A DNA stretch of 64,000 nt from Colias croceus (taxonomy: Eukaryota; Arthropoda; Insecta; Lepidoptera; Pieridae): positions 12,501 to 76,500 of the forward strand of contig NC_059556.1 of assembly GCF_905220415.1 (NCBI RefSeq), written 5' to 3'. Positions within the stretch are counted from its first letter, which is position 1. The number at the start of each line of letters is the position of its first letter. The notes beneath the pieces were generated by a model, which saw nothing but the letters and a program-made list of their open reading frames with translations, ran no database searches and was not told the DNA's origin. Shown here piece after piece: positions 10,501-21,000 of this stretch. The position numbers and the translations under genes were made by a program.

Positions 10501-11149
10501 GGCCGTCACACTCGGTTCCCCCCACCCCCTTGCTGTGCAAACAAGGGCGGCCCTCCGAAAAGCTGCTTCGCAGAGGCGGGAGGTCGCTCTGTTTTGGATT
10601 AAGGCGCACGCAGGGCTAAGGGGGAACGAAAGAGTTGACCAATTAGCCAAGGAGGCCGCTCTGGGGTCGAAGAGGAAACCCGACTACGATCTGTGTCCTG
10701 TTTCATTCGTCAAGCGTATCCTGAGACAGGATACGATCGGGGAATGGGACAGGAGATATGATGTGGGGGTGACGGCTGGAGGCACGAAGCTCTTTTTCCC
10801 AAGCGCTGCTGCTGCATACAAAATAGTTCGGAAAATAAACATCACACACCACACCACACAAGCACTGACTGGACACGGTGGATTCGCCTTCTACTTGAAC
10901 AGATTCAAGCTGAAGGGGAATCCATCGTGTCTGTGTCAGCCCGGAGTCGACGAGACGGTTTCTCACCTGTTGCTCGAGTGTCCGATTTTTGCAAGAGATA
11001 GATATGTTATTGAGCAAAAATTGGGCATCGCGATGACGGGTGAGAATCTGCCTGCGGCCCTGGGGGATAATACGAGGACAAAATTTTTGGAATTTTGCGA
11101 AAGAATTGTGAGGGTGGTGAATAAACGAAATTGTGATAAGCTACTGTGA
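7502..11149 (+). CDS. TRAS-b ORF2, intact endonuclease-RT-RNase H
   Basis: The uninterrupted 1,215-residue ORF has the domain order of copy a: endonuclease (QANLQRS to SDHNGIS), RT with FADDIVLVFEG, complete RNase H motif set (YTDGSK, QAELLAL, SDSRSAL, RGNERVDQLA) and the C-terminal CLC...H...C knuckle. Copy a's stop codon is absent, reading VDQLAKEA across the site. The listed start is TTG 7502; as in the other copies no ATG precedes the endonuclease, so expression probably depends on the ORF1/ORF2 junction. With ORF1 and the 5' UTR lost, autonomous expression is doubtful. Confidence 0.93.
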   Translation: MQANLQRSQIATRELLLEATKRKACVALLQEPYVGGAKSMRTYNGVRIFQCEGEGGGAVKACIVVLDDTLDVELHTRLSSNNIVVATLRTKAWEMIVVSFYFEPDKPVGLYLDHLRRIGRELGIHRMVLGGDANAKSPWWGGEVEDPRGRDVSAVLEEMGMHILNTGDIPTFDTIRGGKRYSSYVDVTACSDDLLNRVDNWRVEECLTSSDHNGISFGIRQHKSTGTNIIRTTRIFNTHKANWTQFHEKLTQLMSDRQLTIQDIDTIHSTQQIDDAIDRYTEAITQTCRDTMPTKKHTQKFTLSWWNDELAQMKKQVATRRRRIRNAAPDRRDRVVGLYLEEREMYEKAVKEAQEKSWKEFCRKQDREGVWEGIYRVLNRATGREEDLPLSRGGETLDARSSAELLAETFYPEDQESGESEGHRRVRRCAESLDTEPPAGPDDPPFIMEELKRSVRSFNPKKAPGADGLTADICQHAVDCNPGWFLALLNRCLSAAYFPAQWKWATVVILRKPGRESYRVPKAYRPIGLLPVLGKIFEKMLVGRLRFYLLPKISPHQYGFMPQRSTEDALYRLVNHIRNMREEKKISVVVSLDIEGAFDSAWWPAIKVRLAEVGCPGNVRRVISSYLSERGVKVRYAGVEVSRGTSKGCVQGSIGGPILWNLLLDPLLWMLEEMKVFCQAFADDIVLVFEGDTALEIEVEANRVLNLIHKWGKDNKLNFAPHKTCALLSTRRLKYDVPRLAMGSVEIKYFSQIKILGLTIDSGLTFNAHVGTVCQKAIARYKLLARAARVGWGLSPDIIKTIYVAVIEPTIMYASAAWAPTVEKMGVQKRLNTVQRGFAQKICRAYRTVSLNSAMLLAGILPLDLRILEVSRLYGIKKGVSHPALGDREVERMAPAIEDPHPAEQEGLGFGLVDEDSYSDVADSHVHRIYTDGSKIEGRVGAALSVWEGEAETKAVKLALPPYCTVYQAELLALQRAVDRACKSGVPKVGIFSDSRSALQAVTLGSPHPLAVQTRAALRKAASQRREVALFWIKAHAGLRGNERVDQLAKEAALGSKRKPDYDLCPVSFVKRILRQDTIGEWDRRYDVGVTAGGTKLFFPSAAAAYKIVRKINITHHTTQALTGHGGFAFYLNRFKLKGNPSCLCQPGVDETVSHLLLECPIFARDRYVIEQKLGIAMTGENLPAALGDNTRTKFLEFCERIVRVVNKRNCDKLL

Positions 11150-11560
11150 TATTAGGGTTAAGTTTAATAAGTGTTGTGCCGTATTGTTTTATTTCTTTTT
11201 TATAAATTTCATTGTAATGTTTTTAATTTGTGTAGGTTTTAAATTCAATACTTAATTTTATTATTTTATTTGTAAATTTTAAATTGTATTAATTTATTAT
11301 ATTTTATTTTTTATTATTCCCAATGCAATGTTTTAATTAATGTAAGTTTTTAAAAGTAATTTTTAATTATGTAATTTTTATGTTTTAGTATTAATTTGGA
11401 AATATTATTGTAAATTATTAACTTGTATTTTCTACTTAAAATTGTATTATTTAGGCCTAATTGATAAAATAAAAATTCTTGGTATTTATTTGATTGAAAG
11501 CAAAATAAACATCTCTGGACAATATTCCAGAGGAAAGCATACAACACCCTGAGATGGCGG

Positions 11561-11595
<35 letters not shown>
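11150..11595 (+). other. TRAS-b 3' UTR and poly(A)
   Basis: AT-rich 3' UTR ending in the same two hairpins as copy a (CTCTGGA/TCCAGAG, then the GCGGGTGCT-containing one) and 27 A at 11569-11595. Confidence 0.8.
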
Positions 11596-12442
11596 CCTAA
11601 CCTAACCTAACCTAACCTAACCTAACCTAACCTAACCTAACCTAACCTAACCTAACCTAACCTAACCTAACCTAACCTAACCTAACCTAACCTAACCTAA
11701 CCTAACCTAACCTAACCTAACCTAACCTAACCTAACCTAACCTAACCTAACCTAACCTAACCTAACCTAACCTAACCTAACCTAACCTAACCTAACCTAA
11801 CCTAACCTAACCTAACCTAACCTAACCTAACCTAACCTAACCTAACCTAACCTAACCTAACCTAACCTAACCTAACCTAACCTAACCTAACCTAACCTAA
11901 CCTAACCTAACCTAACCTAACCTAACCTAACCTAACCTAACCTAACCTAACCTAACCTAACCTAACCTAACCTAACCTAACCTAACCTAACCTAACCTAA
12001 CCTAACCTAACCTAACCTAACCTAACCTAACCTAACCTAACCTAACCTAACCTAACCTAACCTAACCTAACCTAACCTAACCTAACCTAACCTAACCTAA
12101 CCTAACCTAACCTAACCTAACCTAACCTAACCTAACCTAACCTAACCTAACCTAACCTAACCTAACCTAACCTAACCTAACCTAACCTAACCTAACCTAA
12201 CCTAACCTAACCTAACCTAACCTAACCTAACCTAACCTAACCTAACCTAACCTAACCTAACCTAACCTAACCTAACCTAACCTAACCTAACCTAACCTAA
12301 CCTAACCTAACCTAACCTAACCTAACCTAACCTAACCTAACCTAACCTAACCTAACCTAACCTAACCTAACCTAACCTAACCTAACCTAACCTAACCTAA
12401 CCTTACCTAACCTAACCTAACCTAACCTAACCTAACCTAACC
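11596..12442 (+). repeat. (CCTAA)n insect telomere repeat tract 2
   Basis: About 169 CCTAA units, nearly perfect, with one CCTTACC variant near 12402. It ends ...CCTAACC immediately before GGTCATTTG, the 5' end of TRAS-c. Confidence 0.98.
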
Positions 12443-14125
12443 GGTCATTTGCCCGAACGCGACCCGTTGACAGCGAAATCGCATCGCTCCTAACATTGTT
12501 TTTTAGAAAAGTGGTATTTTTACAACTTACACATTAGTGTTATATACCAATGGATGCGCGCTAAAACGCAGAATACGGACGCGAAAACGGATTTTAAATC
12601 GGATCAGACAGTGGAAAGTTATAGCCAAAAGAAACTTTCACGATATTAACAAAAATTACGACATCGCTGGAAAGTCCCGATTTATATCGGGGACTTCGAG
12701 AACTGGAACTGCAGTGTTGTGTGTGTTTGTGAGAAGAGTGTTTGTGCAAATTTTCGGATTTTTTGGACCCATAAATCAAGAAAAACAAACAATTTTTGGT
12801 AAGTCGGGCGGTGACAATCCCCCTTTACTCAGTGTATGGTGAAAGATAATGGTGTAAATAGACGCGTCCTATCAAAACAAAGCCCTTGGTTTTTGTTCCG
12901 GGGAAATCGGAGCTAAATTGGCGAAGTTAGACACAAAAGTGTTTTTAACCTATAAACAGAAACTTTCTCCGCCAAAACTGCACTTTCCCCCTTTCGCTTA
13001 CACATTGTTTTGTGTTGAACTGTGAACTGTGTGCCCAAATACTTTATACACCCTCCTACACAAAGCTTATAACTTTTTATAACGTATTTTAAGAGAAAAA
13101 GCTAAGTAGGTCACGGGTGTTATGAACAAAAACAACAAACACGTGGCGGTGGATGAATGTTTTTAAACCTAAATTATTATCTTTTTAATTTAATTTATAT
13201 TTTGGATTTTTGTTCTTTTACTAGTAAATTATAAATTGTAAGTGTAAGTAATAGACCAGCTATATCATTTTTGGTGTAGCTGTTAGATTTAGCTGTATAT
13301 TGAGTGCTTAGGGACCATTAGATACACACAACACAATATTATAATTTTATCATATATTATTCATATGTATTATTTATTTGTTTATACATGTATTCATTTT
13401 CATTTTAACTTTATATTATTATCTTAAATTATTGACAGGCGACTCCCCTATTGGGAGACCTGATAGTGTTAAGTATTGACTAGCTTACTAGCTAGCTTAC
13501 TAGGTATAATAATTGTCGTGTTGATAATTATATTAAGTTTCGCTTTGCCGTGGTAACATGAAACCACAGAACATTTTGTATTGACCTAGATATTATAATA
13601 TATTAATACTATCTATATTAAACAAATTTTGTGATTCATTTTAAAACATTGACATTAATATTGACTTTTAAAGTGACGTACGATAATTATCGTACAAGAA
13701 CGATAATTACATTTGTACGATAATTATCGTACAAATACGATAATTATTGTACGTATTGATTAATTTGATTTTTCATTCATTCTATTTTATCTAGTGTTAA
13801 GTATAATAATTATTATTGACTTGACTTCTTACTATTGACTACATTTATTGACCTAGATATTAATATTTTACTGTGATTCATTTTTATTCTCAATTATTGA
13901 CAGGTGTATCCCCTATTGGGAGGCCTGATAGTTTTAAGTAAAATAATTATTGACTTGAGTTTTTAGTATTGACTATTGACTAGCTTACTAGCTAGCTTAC
14001 TAGGTCGAGCCGTACGATAATTATCGTACAGATAGATTATTTTGTATAATAATTATTGACTTGAGTTCTCAGTATTGACCGGCTTTAGCTTTACTTATTG
14101 ACCTAGATATTATTATTATTAATAT

Positions 14126-16436
14126 CGTCGCCGTAGAAGAGAAATCGAACAACTAGCATTTTTTCCAAAATCTACTTTTTTGCATTATATTAAAGTTTAA
14201 AGTTGGCCGCATCTTTTGACCTTACCCTCGCTTTGAAATCTCGTTTTGTTCGTAAGATATAAAAAAAAGTAGGGTTCTGTAACAAAAATGAACATTCAAT
14301 AATGGAAGTATAAATTGAGAAGAAAAATTGAATAACTGACTAATAAATGATTAACTTTCAAGATAAACCCATAAGGTGTTAAATAAAATGCATAATGAGC
14401 GTTAATCATTTTCGCCTCGCCGCAAATTCTGAGAATGTAAAAAGAAAGATGTGGCAAAAACGAACAATGTACATTATTTAAAAAAAAACCACTATTTTTT
14501 ACGATCGTACGATCGCTGAAACCACAGATTGTGAAACAGACTTTCAGGAACTAAGGAAGCATGGTGAATCGAAAGAAAACGAACAAGGTAGAGCAAATAA
14601 AGAAGGCAGAGTAACATTTTTGGATAATTCTCGTTTTATTTTTAAAAAGTTATTTTTGTCATTTTACTCATTAGGTATAGTACTTTCAATGTCAGTATAA
14701 AGTTTTTTGATATCTGTAATAGTTATGGAATAATCGCCTGCGCCGTGCAGCCTGTGCCCCAAAAAGGCAGTCGTGCCGATCCTTCCAACTACAGGCCAAT
14801 TTCAGTCACGTCCATACTCTGTAAGACTATGGAACGTGTACTGAACAGCCGGCTCCTGGCACACCTAGAAGCGAACGACCTCCTCAGTGACCGACAATAC
14901 GGGTTCCGCCGGAACCGTGGACCGCGGACCTGGGGATCTTCTAGCGTACGCCACCTACATCTGGAGTGAGGCCATCGAGAATCATGGTGAAGCACACACC
15001 TTGATATCTCGAAGGCCTTTGATAGGGTTTGGCATGATAGTCTTATTGGCAAGCTTCCATCCTACGATCTGCCTGCTGATCTCTGCGCCTGGATCTCAGA
15101 TTTTTTAAGAGACCGGTCGCTTCGCTTCTACCCGGTCGTCGGCCGTCGACGGCTGCTAGTCCGACCAAATGGCTATAAATGCCGGAGTACCTCAGGGATC
15201 AGTTCTTTCCGCAACACTCTTCTTGCTACACATCAACGATCTGCTGAAACCCGGTATCTATGGGTACGCAAACGATAGCACTGTTGTGGAGAGATATGTA
15301 TCCAACGCGCGAGCCAGTACGGCACAAACTCAGTCTCTACGGGAGGCGATGGTTGATCGTATGAACTTGTCCTTACAGGCGGTCTCCGACTGGGGCGATG
15401 CCAATCTGGTCAAGTTCAATGCGTCTAAGACCCAGGCGTGTCTATTCTCCGCTAAACGGAGTCCATTCCACCTGAGTCCGAATTTCCAAGGCGTGTCCGT
15501 GCCGATAACTAGCCACCTCGAGCTTCTTGGTATCACCTTAACGCCTACTCTGAACTTTGGTTCCTTCATAGAAATCAAAAGCCCAAGTAGCCTCAAAAAA
15601 GCTTGGAACTCTGGCGAAGGTGAGACAGTATTTCAGCCCGGGACAGTTGCTCAACCTTTATCAAGCATAAGTCCGATCGTGCATGGAATACTGCTCTCAT
15701 CTCTGGGACGGTTCCGCCAAGTACCTACCAGCTGGAGGCGCTTAGGCGATAGAGAGGCGTGCCAAGAGGCTCATAAACGACGATGACCTAGTGGCAAAAA
15801 ACTCCAGAGCCTCGGTCATCGCCGCAGAGTGGCCAGCTTATCGGTCTTCTATCGGATACACTTTGGAGAGTACGATGCGGTACTGCACGATCTGCTTCAC
15901 GATGAATTATCACACTTTCATGTGTTCACTGTTGTTTTTTTTTTTTTTATTTATCTAAATCTAATGTATTTTTTTAGTAATTATCAGTCATTCATATACA
16001 AAGATTTATTCAATTTTTTACTTTAGATTATCCGAAAAAATTAGACAAATGTTCTTCATATATTTTATTTGCAGAAGAATAATTGAACAATGTTCATTAT
16101 CATTTCGATTTAAAACTGATTGTCTTTAACTCACACGGACAAAACTGAACAACTAACTTAATAAAGTAGATAACTACGATGTAAGTTCCGAAATCTCGTT
16201 GGAGCAAAATTAGATAACTTTTAAATTATTTCTTAAATATTAAGGTAACATGATATCGGGTTTACAATAAACTAAAAACATGCATAACTAACCCTTTAAT
16301 AACATATAAAAAAACCTACAGTAAAAATGTTAACAGTAAAATATTTATTTCGGTTTTTGTGAAAAAAATACACTAAATCAGCTTTTTCTCGTAAAAACAG
16401 TTTTGTTAGTTATCTAATTTCTCTTCTACGGCGACG
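14126..16436. mobile_element. TIR DNA transposon inserted in the TRAS-c 5' UTR
   Basis: A perfect 20-bp terminal inverted repeat, CGTCGCCGTAGAAGAGAAAT, lies at 14126-14145 and in reverse complement at 16417-16436. The equivalent uninterrupted sequence in copy a (ATTAATATCTAACTGTG) is an approximate empty site. The insert is flanked by ATAT on both sides (14122-14125, 16437-16440). This fits a 4-bp ATAT duplication, or a TA duplication with one more base in the TIR. Short AACAACTA/GATAACTA motifs recur near both ends. No transposase ORF is visible, so it is probably non-autonomous. Superfamily not assigned. Confidence 0.88.
14730..15960 (+). pseudogene. Non-LTR reverse transcriptase relic inside the TIR transposon
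   Basis: Fragments in several frames read as RT: SNYRPISVTSILCKTMERVL, then SDRQYGFRRNR, then GVPQGSVLSATLFLLHINDL and GYANDSTVVERY. The catalytic YADD is mutated to YAND. Frame breaks occur near 14940, 15110-15170 and 15580. C-terminal RT sequence continues in broken frames to about 15900, followed by T-rich DNA. It is unrelated to TRAS ORF2 and was carried by, or inserted into, the surrounding transposon. Clade not assigned. Confidence 0.8.
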
Positions 16437-16736
16437 ATATCTTACTGTGATATTGTAATTATTGACTGACTATATAAATACAACTTAATAGATATATATT
16501 ATAACTTATAAGTATTGACTTGACTTACTGTAGATTAGTTTTAATTATTATTGACCTAGATATTATTAATATTTTATATCTTTATATTAATATTTTATAA
16601 TTCATTTTTATTTTTATTTTATTTTATTCTAAATTATTGACAGGTGTCTCCCCTATTGGGAGGCCTGATAGAGTTAAGTACTATTGACAGGGGTTTTTTT
16701 TTTTTTTTTTTTTTTTTTTTTCCCTAAGTCGTCACT

Positions 16737-18014
16737 ATGATCCACACTCCCCAGAGGCGTGCCAGTGACACATTCACAATTTCAGAACCAACAAAAAAGC
16801 CTGCAGCGCCTAAAGGTATGACCAGTAGGACTGCAGAAGGGCGAGCCTGTCTGCAAAAAGGTAAAGGCCATCTGCGGGAGTCTCGTAATTTAAAGACCGA
16901 GATAAAAGATGGGGTTATTACGGCGCTCGAAAGGATGTATGAAATAATAAAAGAGATGGAGTTGGAACTCACCAATGCCAGGGCTGGTAGTGGAGGCCGT
17001 AGTGGGGACCCTTTACATCCCCCCCCGCCATCCGATGCTGGTTCCAGCGTAGTTGACGACGCATTGGTGAGAAATCTGGACCTAAGTGAAGGAATGAAAG
17101 AGATGATGAATAGAATGAACGAGATGAGGGAAAGCATGAGGGAAAATGAAAGCAAAATGGAAAGATTGAGTTCGCTTCTGGAGGGCAGCATGACTGCCGC
17201 CAAAACGGCGAGCTATGCGAGCGTTGTCTCGAGGGGAGTCACTGAGAAACTCCCTGAGGCAAGGGCCCTGCATTCAGTCATGGTGTCGTCCAAAGATGAA
17301 CAAGAGACAGGCGATGAGGTGCTAGAGAAGATTAGGAAGACTGTGGATGCAAGGGACGGATGGGTGAAGGTAGAGAGAGTAAGAAAGGTTAAGAATAGGA
17401 GGGTAGTCGTCGGTTGTGCGAATGAGGAAGAAAGAATCAAGGTGAAGGAAAGACTGAGAAAGAATGAGGGACTAGTAGTGGAAGATGTGAGAAATAAGAG
17501 CCCCCTTCTGGTCTTCAGGGATGTGATGAAATGTGACACTGCTGACTTCATCACTGCGCTGAAGAACCAAAACGCAGGCATACTTGAGGGCTTGAAGGGG
17601 GAAGAGCGAAATGTTGAGATAGCGTATGTGATGAAAGCTAGGAACCCCCTCCAAAACCACGTGGTGGTAAGAGCGGACCCACAGGTATGGAGAAGATGGA
17701 TGAATGAGGGATACGCCCACATAGGGTTGGGCAGAGTGAGAGTAATGGACCATAGTCCACTGGTGCAGTGCTCCCGCTGCCTTGGTTATGGGCATACAAA
17801 GAGGATGTGTAGGGAGGAAAAGGAAAGATGCAGCCACTGTGCCGGTCCTCATATGAGGACTGAATGCGACAAGTGGTTGCGGGGAGAAGCGCCTCAGTGC
17901 ATTAACTGCACTAAGGCCAAGAAAGGTAGCGCTGAGCACAGCGCCTTTGATCGTGAATGTTTTGAACGAAAGAAGTGGGACGCTCTAGCCAGATCGGCGG
18001 TAGCGTATTGCTAG
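16737..18014 (+). CDS. TRAS-c ORF1 (gag-like protein)
   Basis: The intact 425-residue ORF starts at ATG 16737, 15 nt after the poly(T). It matches copy a along most of its length, with an extra nine-residue segment (VDDALVRNL) before the DLSEGMKEMM helix. The three C-terminal zinc knuckles are intact (CSRCLGYGHTKRMC, CSHCAGPHMRTEC, CINC...HSAFDREC). The most diverged block is about residues 260-340. It ends TGC TAG, with ORF2 opening in the +1 frame. Confidence 0.92.
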   Translation: MIHTPQRRASDTFTISEPTKKPAAPKGMTSRTAEGRACLQKGKGHLRESRNLKTEIKDGVITALERMYEIIKEMELELTNARAGSGGRSGDPLHPPPPSDAGSSVVDDALVRNLDLSEGMKEMMNRMNEMRESMRENESKMERLSSLLEGSMTAAKTASYASVVSRGVTEKLPEARALHSVMVSSKDEQETGDEVLEKIRKTVDARDGWVKVERVRKVKNRRVVVGCANEEERIKVKERLRKNEGLVVEDVRNKSPLLVFRDVMKCDTADFITALKNQNAGILEGLKGEERNVEIAYVMKARNPLQNHVVVRADPQVWRRWMNEGYAHIGLGRVRVMDHSPLVQCSRCLGYGHTKRMCREEKERCSHCAGPHMRTECDKWLRGEAPQCINCTKAKKGSAEHSAFDRECFERKKWDALARSAVAYC

Positions 18015-18048
18015 GGTTGCCCAAGGTGAGTCCTTCCAGTACCGAATA

Positions 18049-21000
18049 TTGCAGGCTAATCTCCAGCGGAGCCAAATCGCCACAAGGGAGCTACTGCTCG
18101 AAGCCACCAAGCGTAAGGCATGCGTAGCGTTGCTGCAAGAGCCCTATGTTGGTGGGGCGAAAAGTATGAGGACATACAATGGAGTGAGGATCTTCCAGTG
18201 CGAAGGGGAAGGGGGTGGCGCAGTAAAGGCGTGTATTGTGGTACTCGACGACACACTGGATGTCGAACTACATACACGCCTTAGCAGTAACAACATCGTT
18301 GTGGCCACCCTCAGAACCAAAGCCTGGGAGATGATTGTAGTATCCTTCTACTTCGAGCCCGATAAGCCAGTGGAGCTCTACCTGGACCATCTTAGGCGGA
18401 TAGGGAGAGAGCTGGGTATCCATAGGATGGTCCTGGGAGGCGATGCGAACGCAAAAAGCCCGTGGTGGGGTGGTGAAGTGGAAGACCCGCGAGGAAGAGA
18501 CGTGTCTGCTGTACTGGAAGAAATGGGAATGCACATACTCAACACCGGGGACATCCCTACGTTCGATACCATCAGAGGTGGGAAAAGGTACTCCAGCTAC
18601 GTGGATGTGACAGCGTGCTCCGACGATCTGCTGAACCGAGTGGACAACTGGAGGGTTGAGGAGTGTCTCACGAGCTCGGACCACAACGGCATATCCTTCG
18701 GCATCAGACAACATAAATCCACAGGCACGAACATAATACGAACTACACGCATATTTAACACACACAAGGCAAACTGGACTCAGTTTCATGAGAAACTGAC
18801 CCAGCTGATGTCGGGCAGACAATTAACTATACAAGACATAGACACAATACACAGCACACAACAAATAGATGACGCAATAGACAGATACACTGAAGCAATC
18901 ACACAGACATGCAGAGACACAATGCCGACCAAAAAACACACGCAGAAATTCACCTTGTCGTGGTGGAATGATGAGCTCGCGCAGATGAAGAAGCAGGTGG
19001 CCACGAGGAGACGCAGGATCCGAAACGCAGCACCTGATCGCAGAGACCGCGTGGTTGGATTGTATCTGGAAGAAAGAGAGATGTATGAAAAGGCGGTGAA
19101 AGAAGCGCAAGAGAAGAGTTGGAAGGAGTTTTGCCGGAAACAGGATAGGGAGGGGGTCTGGGAGGGCATCTACAGGGTGCTTAGTAGAGCCACAGGGAGA
19201 GAGGAGGATCTGCCCCTCTCGAGGGGTGGTGAGACCCTCGATGCCCGGAGCTCGGCAGAACTGTTGGCGGAGACCTTCTACCCCGAGGACCAGGAAAGTG
19301 GTGAAAGTGAGGGGCATCGTCGGGTGCGCCGGTGTGCGGAGTCCTTGGACACCGAACCACCGGCGGGCCCGGACGACCCTCCTTTCATCATGGAGGAGTT
19401 GAAGAGATCCGTAAGGTCCTTCAACCCCAAGAAGGCCCCCGGGGCGGATGGCCTCACGGCTGACATCTGTCAGCACGCTGTAGATTGTAACCCGGGATGG
19501 TTCCTTACCTTGCTCAACAGATGCCTCTCTGCCGCCTACTTCCCCGCACAGTGGAAGTGGGCGACCGTGGTTATACTGCGGAAGCCGGGCAGGGAATCAT
19601 ACCGGGTACCGAAAGCCTATCGACCGATCGGCCTCCTACCTGTTCTCGGCAAAATCTTCGAAAAGATGCTGGTCGGCCGACTCAGGTTTTACCTGTTGCC
19701 CAAAATAAGCCCCCACCAGTATGGCTTTATGCCACAGAGGAGCACCGAGGACGCCCTCTATAGACTAGTGAACCACATCAGAAATATGAGGGAGGAGAAG
19801 AAGATTTCTGTTGTGGTATCGCTGGACATAGAGGGAGCCTTCGACAGCGCCTGGTGGCCAGCCATAAAGGTGCGGTTGGCTGAAGTTGGGTGCCCGGGGA
19901 ACGTGAGGCGGGTGATCAGCAGCTACCTGAGTGAAAGGGGAGTGAAAGTTAGATATGCGGGTGTGCAAGTGAGTAGGGGGACCAGCAAGGGGTGCGTGCA
20001 GGGGTCCATAGGCGGACCAATCCTGTGGAACCTATTGCTGGACCCTCTGCTATGGATGTTAGAGGAGATGAAAGTATTCTGTCAAGCGTTTGCCGACGAC
20101 ATTGTGTTGGTCTTCGAGGGAGACACGGCCCTTGAAATTGAAATAGAAGCGAACCGTGTCCTTAACGCAATAGATAAATGGGGAAAGGAAAACAAATTAA
20201 AATTTGCACCACATAAAACTTGTGCCCTCCTTTCCACGAGGAGGTTGAAATACGACGTGCCACGGCTCGCTATGGGGAATGTGGAAATAAAATATTTTTC
20301 TCAGATTAAGATATTAGGCCTTACAATTGACAGCGGCCTCACCTTTAACGCCCACGTCGGGACGGTATGCCAAAAGGCAATCGCCCGGTATAAACTCTTG
20401 GCTAGGGCAGCCAGAGTTGGTTGGGGACTTAGCCCAGATATTATAAGAACTATTTATGTAGCTGTTATCGAACCGACTATTATGTATGCATCGGCAGCGT
20501 GGGCACCCACCGTGGAAAAGATGGGGGTCCAAAAAAGGCTGAACACCGTACAACGGGGGTTCGCCCAAAAGATCTGCCGAGCATATCGGACCGTCTCCCT
20601 GAACTCAGCTATGCTGTTGGCTGGGATACTCCCCCTTGACCTCAGAATACTCGAAGTTTCGAGATTATATGGGATCAAGAAGGGGGTGTCGCACCCAGCG
20701 TTGGGAGACAGGGAGGTGGAAAGAATGGCTCCGGCGATTGAGGACCCACATCCGGCAGAGCAGGAAGGGCTGGGGTTCGGGCTGGTGGACGAGGACTCGT
20801 ATTCCGACGTGGCTGATAGCCACGTACATAGGATTTACACGGACGGCAGTAAGATTGAGGGTCGAGTCGGAGCCGCCCTTTCCGTATGGGAGGGGGAGGC
20901 CGAGACGAAGGCCGTCAAGCTTGCTTTGCCGCCGTATTGCACCGTCTACCAGGCCGAACTCCTAGCGCTCCAAAGAGCAGTAATTAGAGCCTGCAAGAGT

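Larger units (their letters stand above)
7253..11595 (+). mobile_element. TRAS-like element, copy b (5'-truncated)
   Basis: The telomere tract joins directly to sequence matching ORF1 of copy a from about 2385 onward, so the 5' UTR and most of ORF1 are missing. Such 5' truncation is usual for target-primed insertion. ORF2 is uninterrupted, the 3' UTR keeps both terminal hairpins, and a 27-nt poly(A) (11569-11595) leads into CCTAACC. Confidence 0.93.
12443..16736 (+). other. TRAS-c 5' UTR (with transposon insertion)
   Basis: 12443-13110 is the element's extreme 5' end, which copy a does not show in this window. From 13111 it parallels the window start. Hairpins of the CAGG/CTCCC...GGGAG/CCTG type lie at 13436-13462, 13901-13927 and 16641-16667. 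Perfect palindromes GTACGATAATTATCGTAC lie at 13678-13695, 13715-13732 and 14012-14029. A 28-nt poly(T) at 16694-16721 precedes ORF1. The block 14126-16436 is foreign. Confidence 0.75.

Noticed and set aside
6753..12442. Regular short repeats that could suggest a CRISPR array or satellite
   Set aside because: The unit is the 5-bp insect telomere repeat, with no spacers.
12537..12842. A 101-codon + strand open frame at the 5' end of TRAS-c
   Set aside because: It lies wholly in the TRAS leader, shows no domain or composition signal, and its counterpart in copy a is outside the window, so conservation cannot be tested.
14745..15786. Possibility that the RT fragments belong to TRAS-c
   Set aside because: Sequence is unlike TRAS ORF2 and lies inside the TIR-bounded insert.
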